A DNA stretch of 64,000 bases from Phycisphaerales bacterium (GTDB lineage: Bacteria > Planctomycetota > Phycisphaerae > Phycisphaerales > UBA1924). Position 1 is the first letter of the stretch. Each line of letters opens with the position of its first letter. Positions 40,844 through 49,799 of the stretch are shown in pieces. The position numbers and the translations under genes were made by a program. The stretch spans positions 1-64,000 of the forward strand of contig CANHCQ010000008.1 of assembly GCA_947459215.1 (NCBI GenBank), given 5' to 3'. The notes under the pieces were generated by a model. That model did not search any database. It was not told where the DNA came from and was given only the letters and a program-made list of their open reading frames with translations.

Positions 40844-41661
40844 AGACGCACGAACTATTTGAAGCGGCCCAATTGGACGCGATGGGATTGCTGGACGGGC
40901 AGGAGCAGGCGGACTTTGAAGCCGCGCTCATGGCCGCCAGCCCTGCGCTGCGAGCCCAGATCCGTGAGGAGCAGGCCCGCTTCGCCAAGCCGGAGCGTCT
41001 GCCCGCGGGTGTCGAGCCTGCCGCGGATCTGCGCACCCGCGTGCTGTCGGCCGTGAAGGCGGACATCGCATCGGTGCTGGGCGCGGCGAAACCCCGTGCG
41101 AGCATGCCGCACCCGGCGGGCCGCATGATGCCGGCCGCACTCCCGGCCCGTCGCGGCACCACGAACGTCTGGCGGGCGCTGACCCTGGCGTGCCTTACCG
41201 CTGCGGTGGTGCTGGGCGTGGTGGTGTCGCAGCAGAACGCAACCCTGAAGAACCTCGCCGCGGCGAGCAGCTCGGACAACTCGCTCAACAAGCTCGCCAG
41301 CGCGTTCGGCACGACCGACGTGATGGACGTTGTCTTCGCCCCGAACACCAAGCAGGTCGCGTTCGTCCCGGTCGAGAAGGACAGCAAGGCTCAGGCGGCG
41401 ATCTGGTACAACAACGACCGCAGCTCGGCCCACCTGCTCTGCCGCGATCTGCCGATCAGTGACAAAGAGACCCTCCGCCTCGTCTCGCTCGACGACGCGG
41501 GCAACGTCGTCGGCGAACTCGCCGAGCTCGCCTCAGACGGTCGCTTCGTCAGCCAGAAGTTCGAGGCCTCGAACATCAATCCCAAGCAGATCGCGATCTA
41601 CGCCGCCGCCCGCGGCGCCAAGGCCGCCTCCGGCCGCCTGCTCATGGTCGCCAGCGTCTGA
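40840..41661 (+). CDS. Membrane anti-sigma factor (RskA-like)
   Basis: A 273-residue single-pass membrane protein coupled to the sigma factor by an ATGA overlap. The N-terminal ~100 residues form the sigma-binding anti-sigma domain (LFEAAQLDAMGLLDGQEQADFEAALM), with no His-x3-Cys-x2-Cys zinc motif. The membrane segment is at about 108-126 (ALTLACLTAAVVLGVVVSQ). The external part (130-273) fits the RskA C-terminal domain, ending RGAKAASGRLLMVASV. The sigma factor is presumably released when the outer domain is degraded. A terminator follows. Confidence 0.88.
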   Translation: MKTHELFEAAQLDAMGLLDGQEQADFEAALMAASPALRAQIREEQARFAKPERLPAGVEPAADLRTRVLSAVKADIASVLGAAKPRASMPHPAGRMMPAALPARRGTTNVWRALTLACLTAAVVLGVVVSQQNATLKNLAAASSSDNSLNKLASAFGTTDVMDVVFAPNTKQVAFVPVEKDSKAQAAIWYNNDRSSAHLLCRDLPISDKETLRLVSLDDAGNVVGELAELASDGRFVSQKFEASNINPKQIAIYAAARGAKAASGRLLMVASV

Positions 41662-41688
41662 ACCGACACAACACGATTTTCAACGCAG

Positions 41689-41720
41689 ACAAGCCGCGGC
41701 AATCCGCGGCTTGTGTGTTT
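41689..41720 (+). terminator. Terminator after the sigma/anti-sigma operon
   Basis: An 11-bp perfect stem ACAAGCCGCGG / CCGCGGCTTGT with a 4-nt loop, followed by GTGTTT. It lies between convergent genes. Confidence 0.82.
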
Positions 41721-41743
41721 CAAGCGGCGATCGTTTCCGACGC

Positions 41744-44110
41744 TCACTCTTCCATCGACTCGAAGATCAGCGTGTTGAACGTGCCGGCGCTCTGGGGCGA
41801 GTCGGGCTCGGCGTCTTCCCTGGGCGTGCGCAGTTCGTAGGTTCCGTCGGGACGCAAGTCCCAGGCGTTGCGATGATCCTGCAGCGAGACCTCGATGATC
41901 CGCTGGAGCTTCCGCCGCGCATCGGTGTCGCGGATCGGCACCGCGACCTCGACGCGATTGGAAAGGTTGCGGTACATCCAGTCGGCGCTGCTGATGATCC
42001 ACTCGCCGTCGATCGGGTCCTCGAACCCGCTGCGGAAGTGGAAGATGCGGGAGTGCTCGAGGAAGCGCCCGATGACGCTGACGACCTTGATGTTCTCTGA
42101 CAAGCCGGGCACGCCGGGGCGGACGCAGCAGAAGCCGCGGACGATCAGCGTGACCGGCACGCCGGCCTGCGACGCCTGGTAGAGCTTCTCGGCGACTTCG
42201 CGATCCTCGACGGCGTTCATCTTGGCGGTGATGCCGCTGGGCAGCCCACGCCGCGCATTCTCGATCTCGCGATCGATCAAATAGCCGAAGCGCTGACGCA
42301 TCGTGAACGGCGCGACGAGCAGGTGCTCGTAGTGCGGCGGGGCCGACAGGCCGGTCAGGAAGTTGAACAGTGTCACCAGGTCGGCCGTGATGCCCGGATC
42401 GCTGGTGAACAGCCCGACGTCGGTGTAGAGCTGCGCCGTCTTGGGGTGGTAGTTGCCGGTGCCCAGGTGGGCGTAGCAGCGCAGGCCGGTGCGCTCGCGG
42501 CGGACGACCAGCGAGGTCTTGCAATGGGTCTTGAGACCCGCGACGCCGTACGCGACGTGCACGCCGGCCTTCTCGAGCTGACGCGCGAACCGCACGTTGC
42601 GGCCTTCGTCGAAGCGGGCGCGGAGTTCCACCAGGCACGCCACCTGCTTGCCGCTCTCGGCGGCCCGGATCAGGTTCTCGACAAAGGGCGAGTCGGGCGT
42701 GGTGCGGTAGAGCGTCTGCTTGATCGCCATCACGTCAGGATCGACCGCGGCGGCGGCGATGAAGCGCTCCACCGAGTGCTTGAAGCTCTCGTAGGGATGG
42801 TGCACCAAGACGTCCTGCTTGCGGATGGTCGCGAAGAAGTTCGCGCCCTTGGCCGGGTCGACCCCCGGGGCACCAACGTGCGCGAAACGCTGCGGGACGA
42901 CGGCCCGGTACGGACGCTCCTTCAGGTCCGGGCGATCGATCTCCGCGACTTCGAAGAGGGCGGCGTAGTCAATCGGCGGATGGTCGTACACGTCCTGCGG
43001 CACAAGGTTCAGCTTGTCCAGGAGCCACTGACGCATCTCCTGGCTGGCACCGTCCTCCAGTTCCAGTCGCACGGCTTTGGCGAAGCGCCGCTGCTTGAGA
43101 TCTTCCTCGACGGTGCGCATGAGCGAGCCGGTGCCCGCCTCGATGATGTCGTCGCGCTGCACGCCCGCCGAGCGGGTGACGCGGAACGCCGCCTGCTCGC
43201 TGATCTTGACACCCGGGAAGAGGTCGGCGATGTTGTGACGGATGACTTCGAGCAGCGGGACGAAGCGGTCGAGCCGCCTGCCCTTGCGCTCGCCCGGACG
43301 CGTGGGCAGCGGGATGAAGCGGCGCACGCCGGTGCCGACGGGGATCTTGACGCGCGCGAAGCGCGGCTCATCGAGATCACCCATAGCCGCCTTGGTGCGC
43401 GGGTTCAGCGACCGCGGCGGCATCGCCAGCACCGCGATGTTGTCCGACAGGTTCGAGATGAACGGGAACTTGTGCCCCTGATCAACCGCCAGAGGAGTAA
43501 GCGACGCGAAGATATGCGCCCGGTACCACTCGTCGACGTAGCGACGATCACGCTGTGAGAGCTCGGCGTAGCCCACCACGTGGATGTCCGCCGCGACCAG
43601 CGCAGGCTGGATGTCCCTCGTAAAGATGCGGGCCTGCTCGTCCACCAGTTCGTTGACGGCGGCGCGGATGGCCACAAGCTGCTGACGCGGCGTCATGCCG
43701 TCGTGGCTCAGCGAATTCGGATCGGTATGGATCAGCCGACGCAGCAGGCCGACCCGCTTCATGAAGAACTCGTCGAGGTTGCTCGTGAAGATGGCAAGGA
43801 ACTTCACCCGCTCCAAGAGCGGCACGCGGGTGTCCGCCGCCTGCCACAGCACGCGTCGGTTGAACTCGAGCCACGAGAGATCGCGGTTGAAGAAGCGCGG
43901 GCCATCGTCGATCTCCGCGGGTCGGGGTTCCGGCGCCGGCGGCAAGGACTGCGGCGCAGCCCCGCTTTCGGCGTGGCGCCCGGGCGCGGCGTCGCCGTTC
44001 ACCTCGCCGGCCGCTGCGGGGCCGGACCGGGGCGTGTTACGCGAACGACTCTCAGACTCCGGGACACTCACAAAAGACTCCGTTCCTTGCGATCGATCCA
44101 GTTCCGTCAA
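41744..44110 (-). CDS. ppk1: Polyphosphate kinase 1
   Basis: A 788-residue enzyme that reversibly makes polyphosphate from ATP. A polar N-terminal extension (1-70) is followed by the PPK N domain (RFFNRDLSWLEFNRRVLWQA, FLAIFTSNLDEFFMKRV), the middle domain, and two phospholipase-D-like C domains. The two catalytic His are His529 in LKTHCKT (the autophosphorylated one) and His686 in FLEHSRIF. The blocks HHPYESFKHSVERFI, AHLGTGNYH and SSADWMYRNLSNRVEV are diagnostic. Length is about 100 more than E. coli PPK, mostly from the N-terminal extension. Single gene. Its product could serve as phosphate store or stress polymer. Confidence 0.96.
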   Translation of the reverse strand: MTELDRSQGTESFVSVPESESRSRNTPRSGPAAAGEVNGDAAPGRHAESGAAPQSLPPAPEPRPAEIDDGPRFFNRDLSWLEFNRRVLWQAADTRVPLLERVKFLAIFTSNLDEFFMKRVGLLRRLIHTDPNSLSHDGMTPRQQLVAIRAAVNELVDEQARIFTRDIQPALVAADIHVVGYAELSQRDRRYVDEWYRAHIFASLTPLAVDQGHKFPFISNLSDNIAVLAMPPRSLNPRTKAAMGDLDEPRFARVKIPVGTGVRRFIPLPTRPGERKGRRLDRFVPLLEVIRHNIADLFPGVKISEQAAFRVTRSAGVQRDDIIEAGTGSLMRTVEEDLKQRRFAKAVRLELEDGASQEMRQWLLDKLNLVPQDVYDHPPIDYAALFEVAEIDRPDLKERPYRAVVPQRFAHVGAPGVDPAKGANFFATIRKQDVLVHHPYESFKHSVERFIAAAAVDPDVMAIKQTLYRTTPDSPFVENLIRAAESGKQVACLVELRARFDEGRNVRFARQLEKAGVHVAYGVAGLKTHCKTSLVVRRERTGLRCYAHLGTGNYHPKTAQLYTDVGLFTSDPGITADLVTLFNFLTGLSAPPHYEHLLVAPFTMRQRFGYLIDREIENARRGLPSGITAKMNAVEDREVAEKLYQASQAGVPVTLIVRGFCCVRPGVPGLSENIKVVSVIGRFLEHSRIFHFRSGFEDPIDGEWIISSADWMYRNLSNRVEVAVPIRDTDARRKLQRIIEVSLQDHRNAWDLRPDGTYELRTPREDAEPDSPQSAGTFNTLIFESMEE

Positions 44111-44125
44111 CTTCGATTCCGTGCC

Positions 44126-44264
44126 GCGCCTCCTCTCCCCGCACGCGGCGAGAGGACGACTTGATGCGAAGCATCAAGTCAGATGAGGCGATTGCGTGTA
44201 CCTCGAGACCTTGGCATCCGGGCATCCAACGCCCCTCCCCGCTTCGCGGGGCGGGGAGGCGCGG
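44126..44264 (+). repeat. Composite multi-hairpin element with inverted ends, copy 4
   Basis: Order as in copy 1: GCGCCTCCTC, CTCTCCCCGC-ac-GCGGCGAGAG, ACGACTTGATGC-gaa-GCATCAAGT hairpin, AGATGAGGCGATT, GTACCTCGA, GGCATCCAACG, and CCCCTCCCCGC-tt-GCGGGGCGGGGAGGCGC. The second hairpin has compensating changes on both arms compared with copy 1 (TTGAGGC/GCCTCAA to TTGATGC/GCATCAA). Confidence 0.88.
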
Positions 44265-44292
44265 TACGCCGCGCTCTGCTTGATCGCACCCC

Positions 44293-44688
44293 TCATCCCT
44301 CACCCCTTCCCACGCGCATGTACTTCGCCACACAACCCGGGGCCTCGGTCACGCTCACGCTGGCGACCCGTGCGTGCGGCCGCAGAGCCTCGTCCAGACG
44401 CTCGGCCAGTTCGTCGGCGATGTGCTTGGCCACCAGTTCCGCGCTGGGATTCGTCCCCTTGCTGAAAGGCTCACAGGCGTTCAGGTTGTTGTTGTCGAAG
44501 GGCGAGACGATTTCCTTCAGCACGTCCTCGGCGGTGTGGAAGTCGCAAAGCAGGCCGTCGGCATCGAGGGTGGTACCGGCGATGACGGCGGTCACCTTCC
44601 AATTGTGGCCGTGCACGGGCTCACGCTGGCCCGAGATCATCAGGGCGTGGGCGGCACAGAACTCGCAATGGACGGCAATCTCGTACAT
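44293..44688 (-). CDS. 6-pyruvoyltetrahydropterin synthase family protein, PTPS-III-like
   Basis: A 131-residue enzyme of the QueD/PTPS fold. The zinc ligands are His14 (CAAHAL), His26 and His28 (VHGHNW). The catalytic Cys normally a few residues before HGH is absent; the site reads Gln-Arg-Glu-Pro-Val-His, with Glu23. A Glu in this place marks PTPS-III, which makes 6-hydroxymethyl-dihydropterin for folate and can replace FolB, instead of the queuosine precursor. The block CDFHTAEDVLKEIV and the TEAPGCVAKY end are standard. No folate or queuosine gene lies beside it. A database name of 6-carboxytetrahydropterin synthase would fit the fold but perhaps not the reaction. Confidence 0.85.
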   Translation of the reverse strand: MYEIAVHCEFCAAHALMISGQREPVHGHNWKVTAVIAGTTLDADGLLCDFHTAEDVLKEIVSPFDNNNLNACEPFSKGTNPSAELVAKHIADELAERLDEALRPHARVASVSVTEAPGCVAKYMRVGRGEG

Positions 44689-45039
44689 CCGGCGATCCTA
44701 AGTCAGGCTCCTGTGGCATCCCGGTGATATGAACCGGGGATTCCAGATACTGCGCCACACATCGCCGGGATCGTCCAGACATCGATCCCGCCGAAGCAAA
44801 GCCGATGGAGCAGGCCAAGGTTTTCGGAACTTGAAGTCCTGTTCGTACGGCGTTTGGTTTTATTCTTGCGCGATGCCCCTGACGAGCCTCCCCGTGCCTT
44901 CACGCGCCTCGAGCCTGAACGCGTGGGCGCAACTCGCTCTGGACTCCAAGCGACCCGCTCGCTCGAGGCTCGCCAAAGTCATTCCGGTTCGACGCCGGGG
45001 GTTTCGCCTGCGACAATCATCCTTCTCTCTGGAGACGCG
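44689..45039. other. Intergenic region without a supported gene
   Basis: Separates the divergent PTPS and phosphohexomutase genes. No repeat family or stable hairpin is evident. A TTGAAG at 44831 and TATTCT at 44861 are too far apart to make a convincing promoter. Confidence 0.5.
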
Positions 45040-46515
45040 ATGAGTTCCAACGCTCCTCTTATGTTGTCCGTCAGCGGCTGCCGCGGCATCGTCGGTCGCT
45101 CGCTCACGCCCGATGTCGCCGCCCGGTTCGCCGGGTGCTTCGGCCATTTCCTCCGGGAGCGTGCGGGACGCGACGCGGGCAAGCCGATCGTGGTGCTCGG
45201 TCGCGATGGTCGCGCTGGCAACCAGATGCTGCACCACGCCGCCATCGCGGGGCTGGTGGGCTCGGGTGTTGATGTCGTTGATGTCGGCGTCGCGATGACG
45301 CCGACGGTCGCGACCGCCACCGACGCCCTGGGCGTGCGCAGCAAGCAGATGGTCGCGGGCATGGTGCTCACCGCCAGCCACAACCCTCAGGAGTGGAACG
45401 GCCTCAAGTGCCTGCTCGCCGAGGGTCGTGATCGTTTCGCCTCGGCCGCGTGCGCGCCCGAGGCGTCGCTGGCGACGTCCATCGTCGAGCGCTTCAAGAC
45501 CAACGTACACACCGGCGTGGCGTGGAACGAAATCGGCGCGGTGTGCCATGACGACGCAGCGACGCCGACCCATGTCGCTCGCGTGCTCGGCGCCGTCGAA
45601 GACGCGGGCATCTGCGAGGACGCGTCGGTCTTGGGCGAGGGCTTCAAGATCGCCGCGGATTCGGTCAACGCCAGCGGCGTCGCCGGATGCATCAACGCCG
45701 CGGAATCGCTGGGCGTTGACGAGTTCTTCCACCTCGGCAACAACACCAGCGGCCTGTTCCCGCACCCGCCCGAACCGACGCTCGACAACCTTTCCGCGCC
45801 CGGCGGCCTGTGCGACAGCGTGCGCAGCAACAACTGCGTCGCCGGCTTCGCACAGGACCCCGATGCCGACCGCCTCGCGCTCATCGACGAAACCGGCGCC
45901 TACATCGGCGAGGAGTACACGCTCGTGCTCTCCACCCTCGCGATCCTCGAGGCGATGAAGCGCCGAGGGGAGTCGACCAAGGGTCTCACGCTCGCGGCGA
46001 ACCTCTCCACCAGCCGCATGCTCGACGATTTGGCGGCCCGCTACGGCTGCACCGTGCTCCGCACCGCCGTCGGCGAGGCCAACGTCGTCAGCGCGATGAA
46101 GTCGCACCAGTCGCTTGTCGGCGGCGAAGGCAACGGCGGCGTGATCTGGCCCCGCATCACCTACGTCCGCGATTCGATCGCCGCCATCGCTCTCACACTC
46201 GGCTTGCTCAAGATGTTCAAGAAGCCGCTGTCAACGATCGTGCACGACATGCCGGCGTATGCAATCGTGAAGCGCAAGGTGGACCTCACGGATACGTCCC
46301 AGGCGAAGGTCGCCTCGGAAAAGATCGCCAAGCACTTCGCGAGCGAGCGCCTCGATCGACAGGACGGCGTGCGCGTCGATATCGAAAGCAAGCGGGCCTG
46401 GCTGCACGTCCGCGGCAGCAACACCGAGCCGATCATGCGACTCATCGCCGAGGCTCCGACAACCCAGGTCGCCAACGCACTCCTGGACGAGGCGGCCCGA
46501 GTCATCAACGCCTGA
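45040..46515 (+). CDS. Phosphoglucosamine mutase / phosphomannomutase family protein
   Basis: A 491-residue alpha-D-phosphohexomutase. All four active-site parts are seen: SGCRGIVG at the start, the phosphoserine loop TASHNP with Ser113, the Mg-binding DPDADR (about 287-292), the sugar-recognition GGEGNGGVIW, and the phosphate-binding RGSNTEPIMR near the end. The GEGNGG loop is closer to archaeal-type phosphoglucosamine/phosphomannomutases than to the GEQSGH of classical GlmM. It interconverts hexose 1- and 6-phosphates for cell-surface sugar synthesis. GGAGACGCG precedes the ATG. Which sugar it prefers is undecided. Confidence 0.9.
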   Translation: MSSNAPLMLSVSGCRGIVGRSLTPDVAARFAGCFGHFLRERAGRDAGKPIVVLGRDGRAGNQMLHHAAIAGLVGSGVDVVDVGVAMTPTVATATDALGVRSKQMVAGMVLTASHNPQEWNGLKCLLAEGRDRFASAACAPEASLATSIVERFKTNVHTGVAWNEIGAVCHDDAATPTHVARVLGAVEDAGICEDASVLGEGFKIAADSVNASGVAGCINAAESLGVDEFFHLGNNTSGLFPHPPEPTLDNLSAPGGLCDSVRSNNCVAGFAQDPDADRLALIDETGAYIGEEYTLVLSTLAILEAMKRRGESTKGLTLAANLSTSRMLDDLAARYGCTVLRTAVGEANVVSAMKSHQSLVGGEGNGGVIWPRITYVRDSIAAIALTLGLLKMFKKPLSTIVHDMPAYAIVKRKVDLTDTSQAKVASEKIAKHFASERLDRQDGVRVDIESKRAWLHVRGSNTEPIMRLIAEAPTTQVANALLDEAARVINA

Positions 46516-46522
46516 CCCCTCA

Positions 46523-46558
46523 CCCCAGTCGATACCCCAGTCCATACCCCAGTCGATC
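46523..46558. repeat. Three tandem 12-bp repeats
   Basis: CCCCAGTCGATA, CCCCAGTCCATA and CCCCAGTCGATC follow directly on each other just after the phosphohexomutase stop codon. No function is evident. Confidence 0.85.
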
Positions 46559-46680
46559 GTGGGGCCCGCCGGCTCGGCAAAGACACTGGTTCTCACCCGC
46601 GAACCCGGATTGTTCCGATTCGTACCAGCAATGCCGCCCGCGCCCATCCCAATGATGCCGCGCACCTTGGAGTCCCACCC

Positions 46681-47289
46681 ATGCACGCCGCGCTCCGACT
46701 TGCCGCCCTGATGTCCCTCCCGCTCCTGCCGCTGGTGGCCTCCTGCGGCGAGCAGTCGCCCGCAAGCAAACCGGCCCCGGCCCCAACCTCCCCCATCGAG
46801 GCCACACCCGAGGCCCCCACCACCTCGGCGCCGATTGCAGCGCCCACAGCAGCACCCACAGCAGCGCCCGAGGTGAAGCCCGAAGCCAAGCCCGAGACAC
46901 CCGCCGCGCCCGCCAATCCGACCTACACCACCCGAGGCGAGGTCGTCACGCTGCCGGGCATCGACGGCGACGCGCTCAAACTCCACCACGAGCGCATCCC
47001 GACGTTTGCGAACAAGAGCGGCACCATCGGCAAGGACTCCCAGGGCAAGCCCGGGATGAAGCCGATGGTCATGCCCTTTGGCAAAGCGCCGAGCGTGTCG
47101 TACGAAGGACTGAAGGTCGGTGACAAGGTCTCGGTCGTGTTCGAGGTCAACTGGGCCGCGGAACGCCCCGACCAGCGGATCGTCATCACCAAGATCGACA
47201 AGCTGCCCAACGACACCGCCCTGGACTTTGAGGGACAGCCGTCGATTAACGCGCCGAAGCCGACGTCGGCACCCAAAGAGCCGAAGTGA
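46681..47289 (+). CDS. CusF-like copper-binding lipoprotein
   Basis: A 202-residue lipoprotein: a signal peptide with lipobox VASC (about 19-22), a long Pro/Ala/Thr linker with repeated TAAP units (25-75), then a small beta-barrel (about 80-185). The barrel reads GEVVTLPGIDGDALKLHHERIP, GMKPMVMPFG and LKVGDKVSVVFEVNW, the order found in CusF and related domains that bind Cu(I)/Ag(I) with His and Met ligands. It would sit in the periplasm on a flexible tether. There is no efflux pump beside it. The metal call is by likeness; copper handling is an inference. Confidence 0.72.
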   Translation: MHAALRLAALMSLPLLPLVASCGEQSPASKPAPAPTSPIEATPEAPTTSAPIAAPTAAPTAAPEVKPEAKPETPAAPANPTYTTRGEVVTLPGIDGDALKLHHERIPTFANKSGTIGKDSQGKPGMKPMVMPFGKAPSVSYEGLKVGDKVSVVFEVNWAAERPDQRIVITKIDKLPNDTALDFEGQPSINAPKPTSAPKEPK

Positions 47290-47395
47290 CGCACCGCGCG
47301 GTCCGAGAATGCCGCAGGTAGCCGCCCGGCGCCGCCTCGTGCCGTACGTGCGGCCGCTGGCTCCCTGATCTCAGCCGACTCCCGGAAGTCCGCCC

Positions 47396-47470
47396 ATGCG
47401 ACCGCGTGATCTGGCCGACGCGTTCATCCGACGCGCCTCGCGCGCCCGTTCGCAGCGATCGGAGGGCTGA
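47396..47470 (+). CDS. Possible 24-residue leader peptide
   Basis: ATG at 47396 opens a short basic frame (MRPRDLADAFIRRASRARSQ...) whose TGA overlaps the ATG of the CBS-domain gene by one base (TGATG). GGAGGG, the ribosome site for the CBS gene, lies inside its end. The arrangement allows coupled translation, but the peptide has no recognisable homologue and weak initiation signals. Confidence 0.25.
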   Translation: MRPRDLADAFIRRASRARSQRSEG

Positions 47471-47895
47471 TGGCGATCGAGCACATCATGTCGCGGCATG
47501 TCGTCACCGTGCAGCTCGACGACACGCTCAAGCAGGTCCGCGATCTCTTCGCCGCGTTCCGCTTCCATCACCTGCTTGTGCTCGAACACGGCAAGCTTGT
47601 CGGCATCGTGTCGGATCGCGACCTGCTCGCGAACCTGAGCCCGTTCATCGGTAAGATGCAGGAAAAGCCGATCGACGTCGCGAGCCTGCAGAAGCATGTG
47701 CACCAGATCATGTCGCGCCACGTCATCACCGTCACGCCTTCGACCGCGCTGCAGGACGCCGCCAAGCTCATGCTCGACCGTGGCATCTCGTGTCTGCCGG
47801 TCGTTGATGCCGCGGACCGCGTCGTCGGCATCGTGACGTGGCGCGATCTGCTCCGCGGCGCGTATGGCATCGAGCCCGCGAAAAGCGCGGCGTAG
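47470..47895 (+). CDS. CBS-domain pair protein
   Basis: A 141-residue cytoplasmic protein made only of two CBS motifs: IMSRHVVTVQLDDTLKQVRDLF...GIVSDRDLL (about 5-58) and IMSRHVITVTPSTALQDAAKLM...GIVTWRDLL (about 80-132). Such Bateman modules bind adenine nucleotides and sense energy state or regulate partners. GGAGGG sits at a good distance from the ATG. It has no attached catalytic domain, so it must act on another protein. The genes around it (copper lipoprotein, FapA) suggest no partner. Confidence 0.93.
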   Translation: MAIEHIMSRHVVTVQLDDTLKQVRDLFAAFRFHHLLVLEHGKLVGIVSDRDLLANLSPFIGKMQEKPIDVASLQKHVHQIMSRHVITVTPSTALQDAAKLMLDRGISCLPVVDAADRVVGIVTWRDLLRGAYGIEPAKSAA

Positions 47896-48081
47896 CGACA
47901 CGAACGCGCGGCAGCGCGACGATCGTCGCCCACGCTTGCCCAGCTTGCCACCCTCGAAACTTGGGCAATGGGTAACCCCTGATCCGGCGTCTTGTTCGCC
48001 ATTGCACGCTCGGCTCCACGTCATGTCGCAGTCGTCCGGAACGTCCGCCGATGCTTCAACGACGCGCCGCCGCGTCGTTCG

Positions 48082-49509
48082 ATGGAACGCCCCGCGTCCA
48101 TCTCGATTCAGATCAGCCCCGACGCCGCCGAGGCCGTGGCACACTTCCCAGGTGGACCCCTGGACGCCGAATCGCTCCGCGCGGCAGCCACGAAGGCTGG
48201 CGTTGATCTGAACCCCGACGTTCTCGCAGCGATCGAGTCGCTTGCTGCGGCACACGTCACGGACGCCCCGGTATCGGCGGTAATCGCGCGGGCAACTCTG
48301 CCGCACCACGGCGAAAACGGTCGCGTCGAGTGGGCGGCGAACATGAACCCGCGGGCCGAGCGAGCACCCGACACCGGCAAGACCGATCACTACACCGGCG
48401 CCCGCTACGTGCGCGTCGCCCAGGGCGCCACCATCGCGACGCTGGTTCCGCCCACCGGCGGCACGCCGGGAAAAGACGTGCGTGGGCAGACCATCGCGCC
48501 GACGCACGGCAAGCCCGCCGTGCTCCGCGCCGGCGAAGGTGTCATGCTCGGCACCGAGTCACGCCTCGTCGCCAAGCGTCCCGGCATTGTCATCCTGCAC
48601 GAAGACGAACTCCGCGTCTCCGACACGCTCGAGATCAACGGCGGCGTGGACTTCGCCGTCGGACACATCGACTTCGAAGGACACGTCCACATCGCCAAAG
48701 GCATCGGGCCCGGGTTCCGCGTCCGCGCCCGCGGCGATATCCGCGTCGGCGATCTCGTCGAACCCTGCGACATTCTCTGCGGCGGATCGCTGGAGTGCCG
48801 CAGCGGGATCGCCGGCCACGGCCGCGGCACCATCTCCATCGCACGCTCGGCCCGGGCGGGGCACATGGAGCAGGTCAAGGGCGTGGTCCGCGAAGACCTC
48901 GTCGTCGACCGCGAAATCATCGACTGCAATCTCATCGTCGGGCGCGATCTGAACAGCCCCAGCGCCACCGTCCTCGGCGGCTCGATCGAGGTCACCGGCT
49001 CGGTGCGCATTGCCACCCTCGGCTCCGAGCGGTCACCGGTCACGGTCCTGTGCGTGGGCGACGCGCCGCTGCTCCGCGGGGCGCGGCTGGAAGCCAAGAA
49101 CGCCGTCGCCAAGTTCCAAGCGCAGCTCGACACGCTCACCGAGCAACGACGCATGATCCAGCTCAACGCCAAACCATCGGCGGCCGAGCGCGAACGGATG
49201 TGCGAGCTCGAGTACGAGCTCAACGCCGCCGAGAAGGGCCACGCCGACGCCTCGGCACGCCTCGCCGATCTCGACGCCCGCTTCAATGCTCAAGCGAAGG
49301 TCGACATCCACATCGGCAAGATGATCCATCCCGGCGTGCGGCTCAAGATCGGTGACCGCACGGCGAGCTTCACCAAGCCCGTCCGCGGCCCGCTGGCGAT
49401 CTGCTGGAACGAGCAACCCCAACTGGTGATCATGCCCTCGGGCGGGACGCCGCAGGAGCTGTCACGCGTCGCGCGGGTGGAGCGCTTCGCGCCGGCAGCG
49501 GCGGCGTAA
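48082..49509 (+). CDS. FapA-family (DUF342) protein
   Basis: A 475-residue soluble protein of the DUF342/FapA family. An N-terminal domain (1-130) leads to the conserved beta-helix core: VPPTGGTPGKDVRGQTI, then many short strands each turning at Gly (VNGGVDFAVGHIDFEGHVHI, GIGPGFRVRARGDIRVGDLV, IAGHGRGTISI), and IDCNLIVGRDLNSPSATVLGG. A helical coiled coil (about 335-410) and a short end strand close it. Family members are linked to flagellar and surface polymers, but their action is poorly known. The ATG at 48082 gives the family N-terminus. No flagellar gene is adjacent. Confidence 0.88.
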   Translation: MERPASISIQISPDAAEAVAHFPGGPLDAESLRAAATKAGVDLNPDVLAAIESLAAAHVTDAPVSAVIARATLPHHGENGRVEWAANMNPRAERAPDTGKTDHYTGARYVRVAQGATIATLVPPTGGTPGKDVRGQTIAPTHGKPAVLRAGEGVMLGTESRLVAKRPGIVILHEDELRVSDTLEINGGVDFAVGHIDFEGHVHIAKGIGPGFRVRARGDIRVGDLVEPCDILCGGSLECRSGIAGHGRGTISIARSARAGHMEQVKGVVREDLVVDREIIDCNLIVGRDLNSPSATVLGGSIEVTGSVRIATLGSERSPVTVLCVGDAPLLRGARLEAKNAVAKFQAQLDTLTEQRRMIQLNAKPSAAERERMCELEYELNAAEKGHADASARLADLDARFNAQAKVDIHIGKMIHPGVRLKIGDRTASFTKPVRGPLAICWNEQPQLVIMPSGGTPQELSRVARVERFAPAAAA

Positions 49510-49510
49510 C

Positions 49511-49557
49511 GAAAAAAGCCCCGGCGCCGCGAGCATTCACTCGTGTGCGCCGGGTCT
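49511..49557 (-). terminator. Possible leftward terminator
   Basis: An imperfect long stem CCCGGCGCCGCGAG...CTCGTGTGCGCCGGG; read leftward it ends in GCTTTTTTCG. It lies 240 nt beyond the uracil-DNA glycosylase stop, so it may end that leftward transcript. Confidence 0.5.
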
Positions 49558-49799
49558 CGTGGGGGTCATGGCATGTCGATCGTCGCGGCGAACGCGCATC
49601 ACAGTTGAAGAGCGACCAAACGCCGCCCGCCCCGGATCCCCGCGCCGATCCGTGAGCAGTGACCGATACGGGCAGCGCAACCCTCGGTTCCGGCGGGGTT
49701 CCGCAAATCTGCACAAATCTGAACCCGCCCATCCGGATCTACCCAACCGCCCGTGGGAATGGGCCGCCGCGGCCTCCCAACCACTCGCACGCGGCCTGC

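Noticed and set aside
44831-44866. A sigma-70 promoter (TTGAAG...TATTCT)
   Set aside because: The spacing of 24 bases is too long for a standard promoter.
46523-46558. A replication or regulatory iteron array
   Set aside because: Only three 12-bp units lie right after a stop codon, with no initiator gene or AT-rich region beside them.
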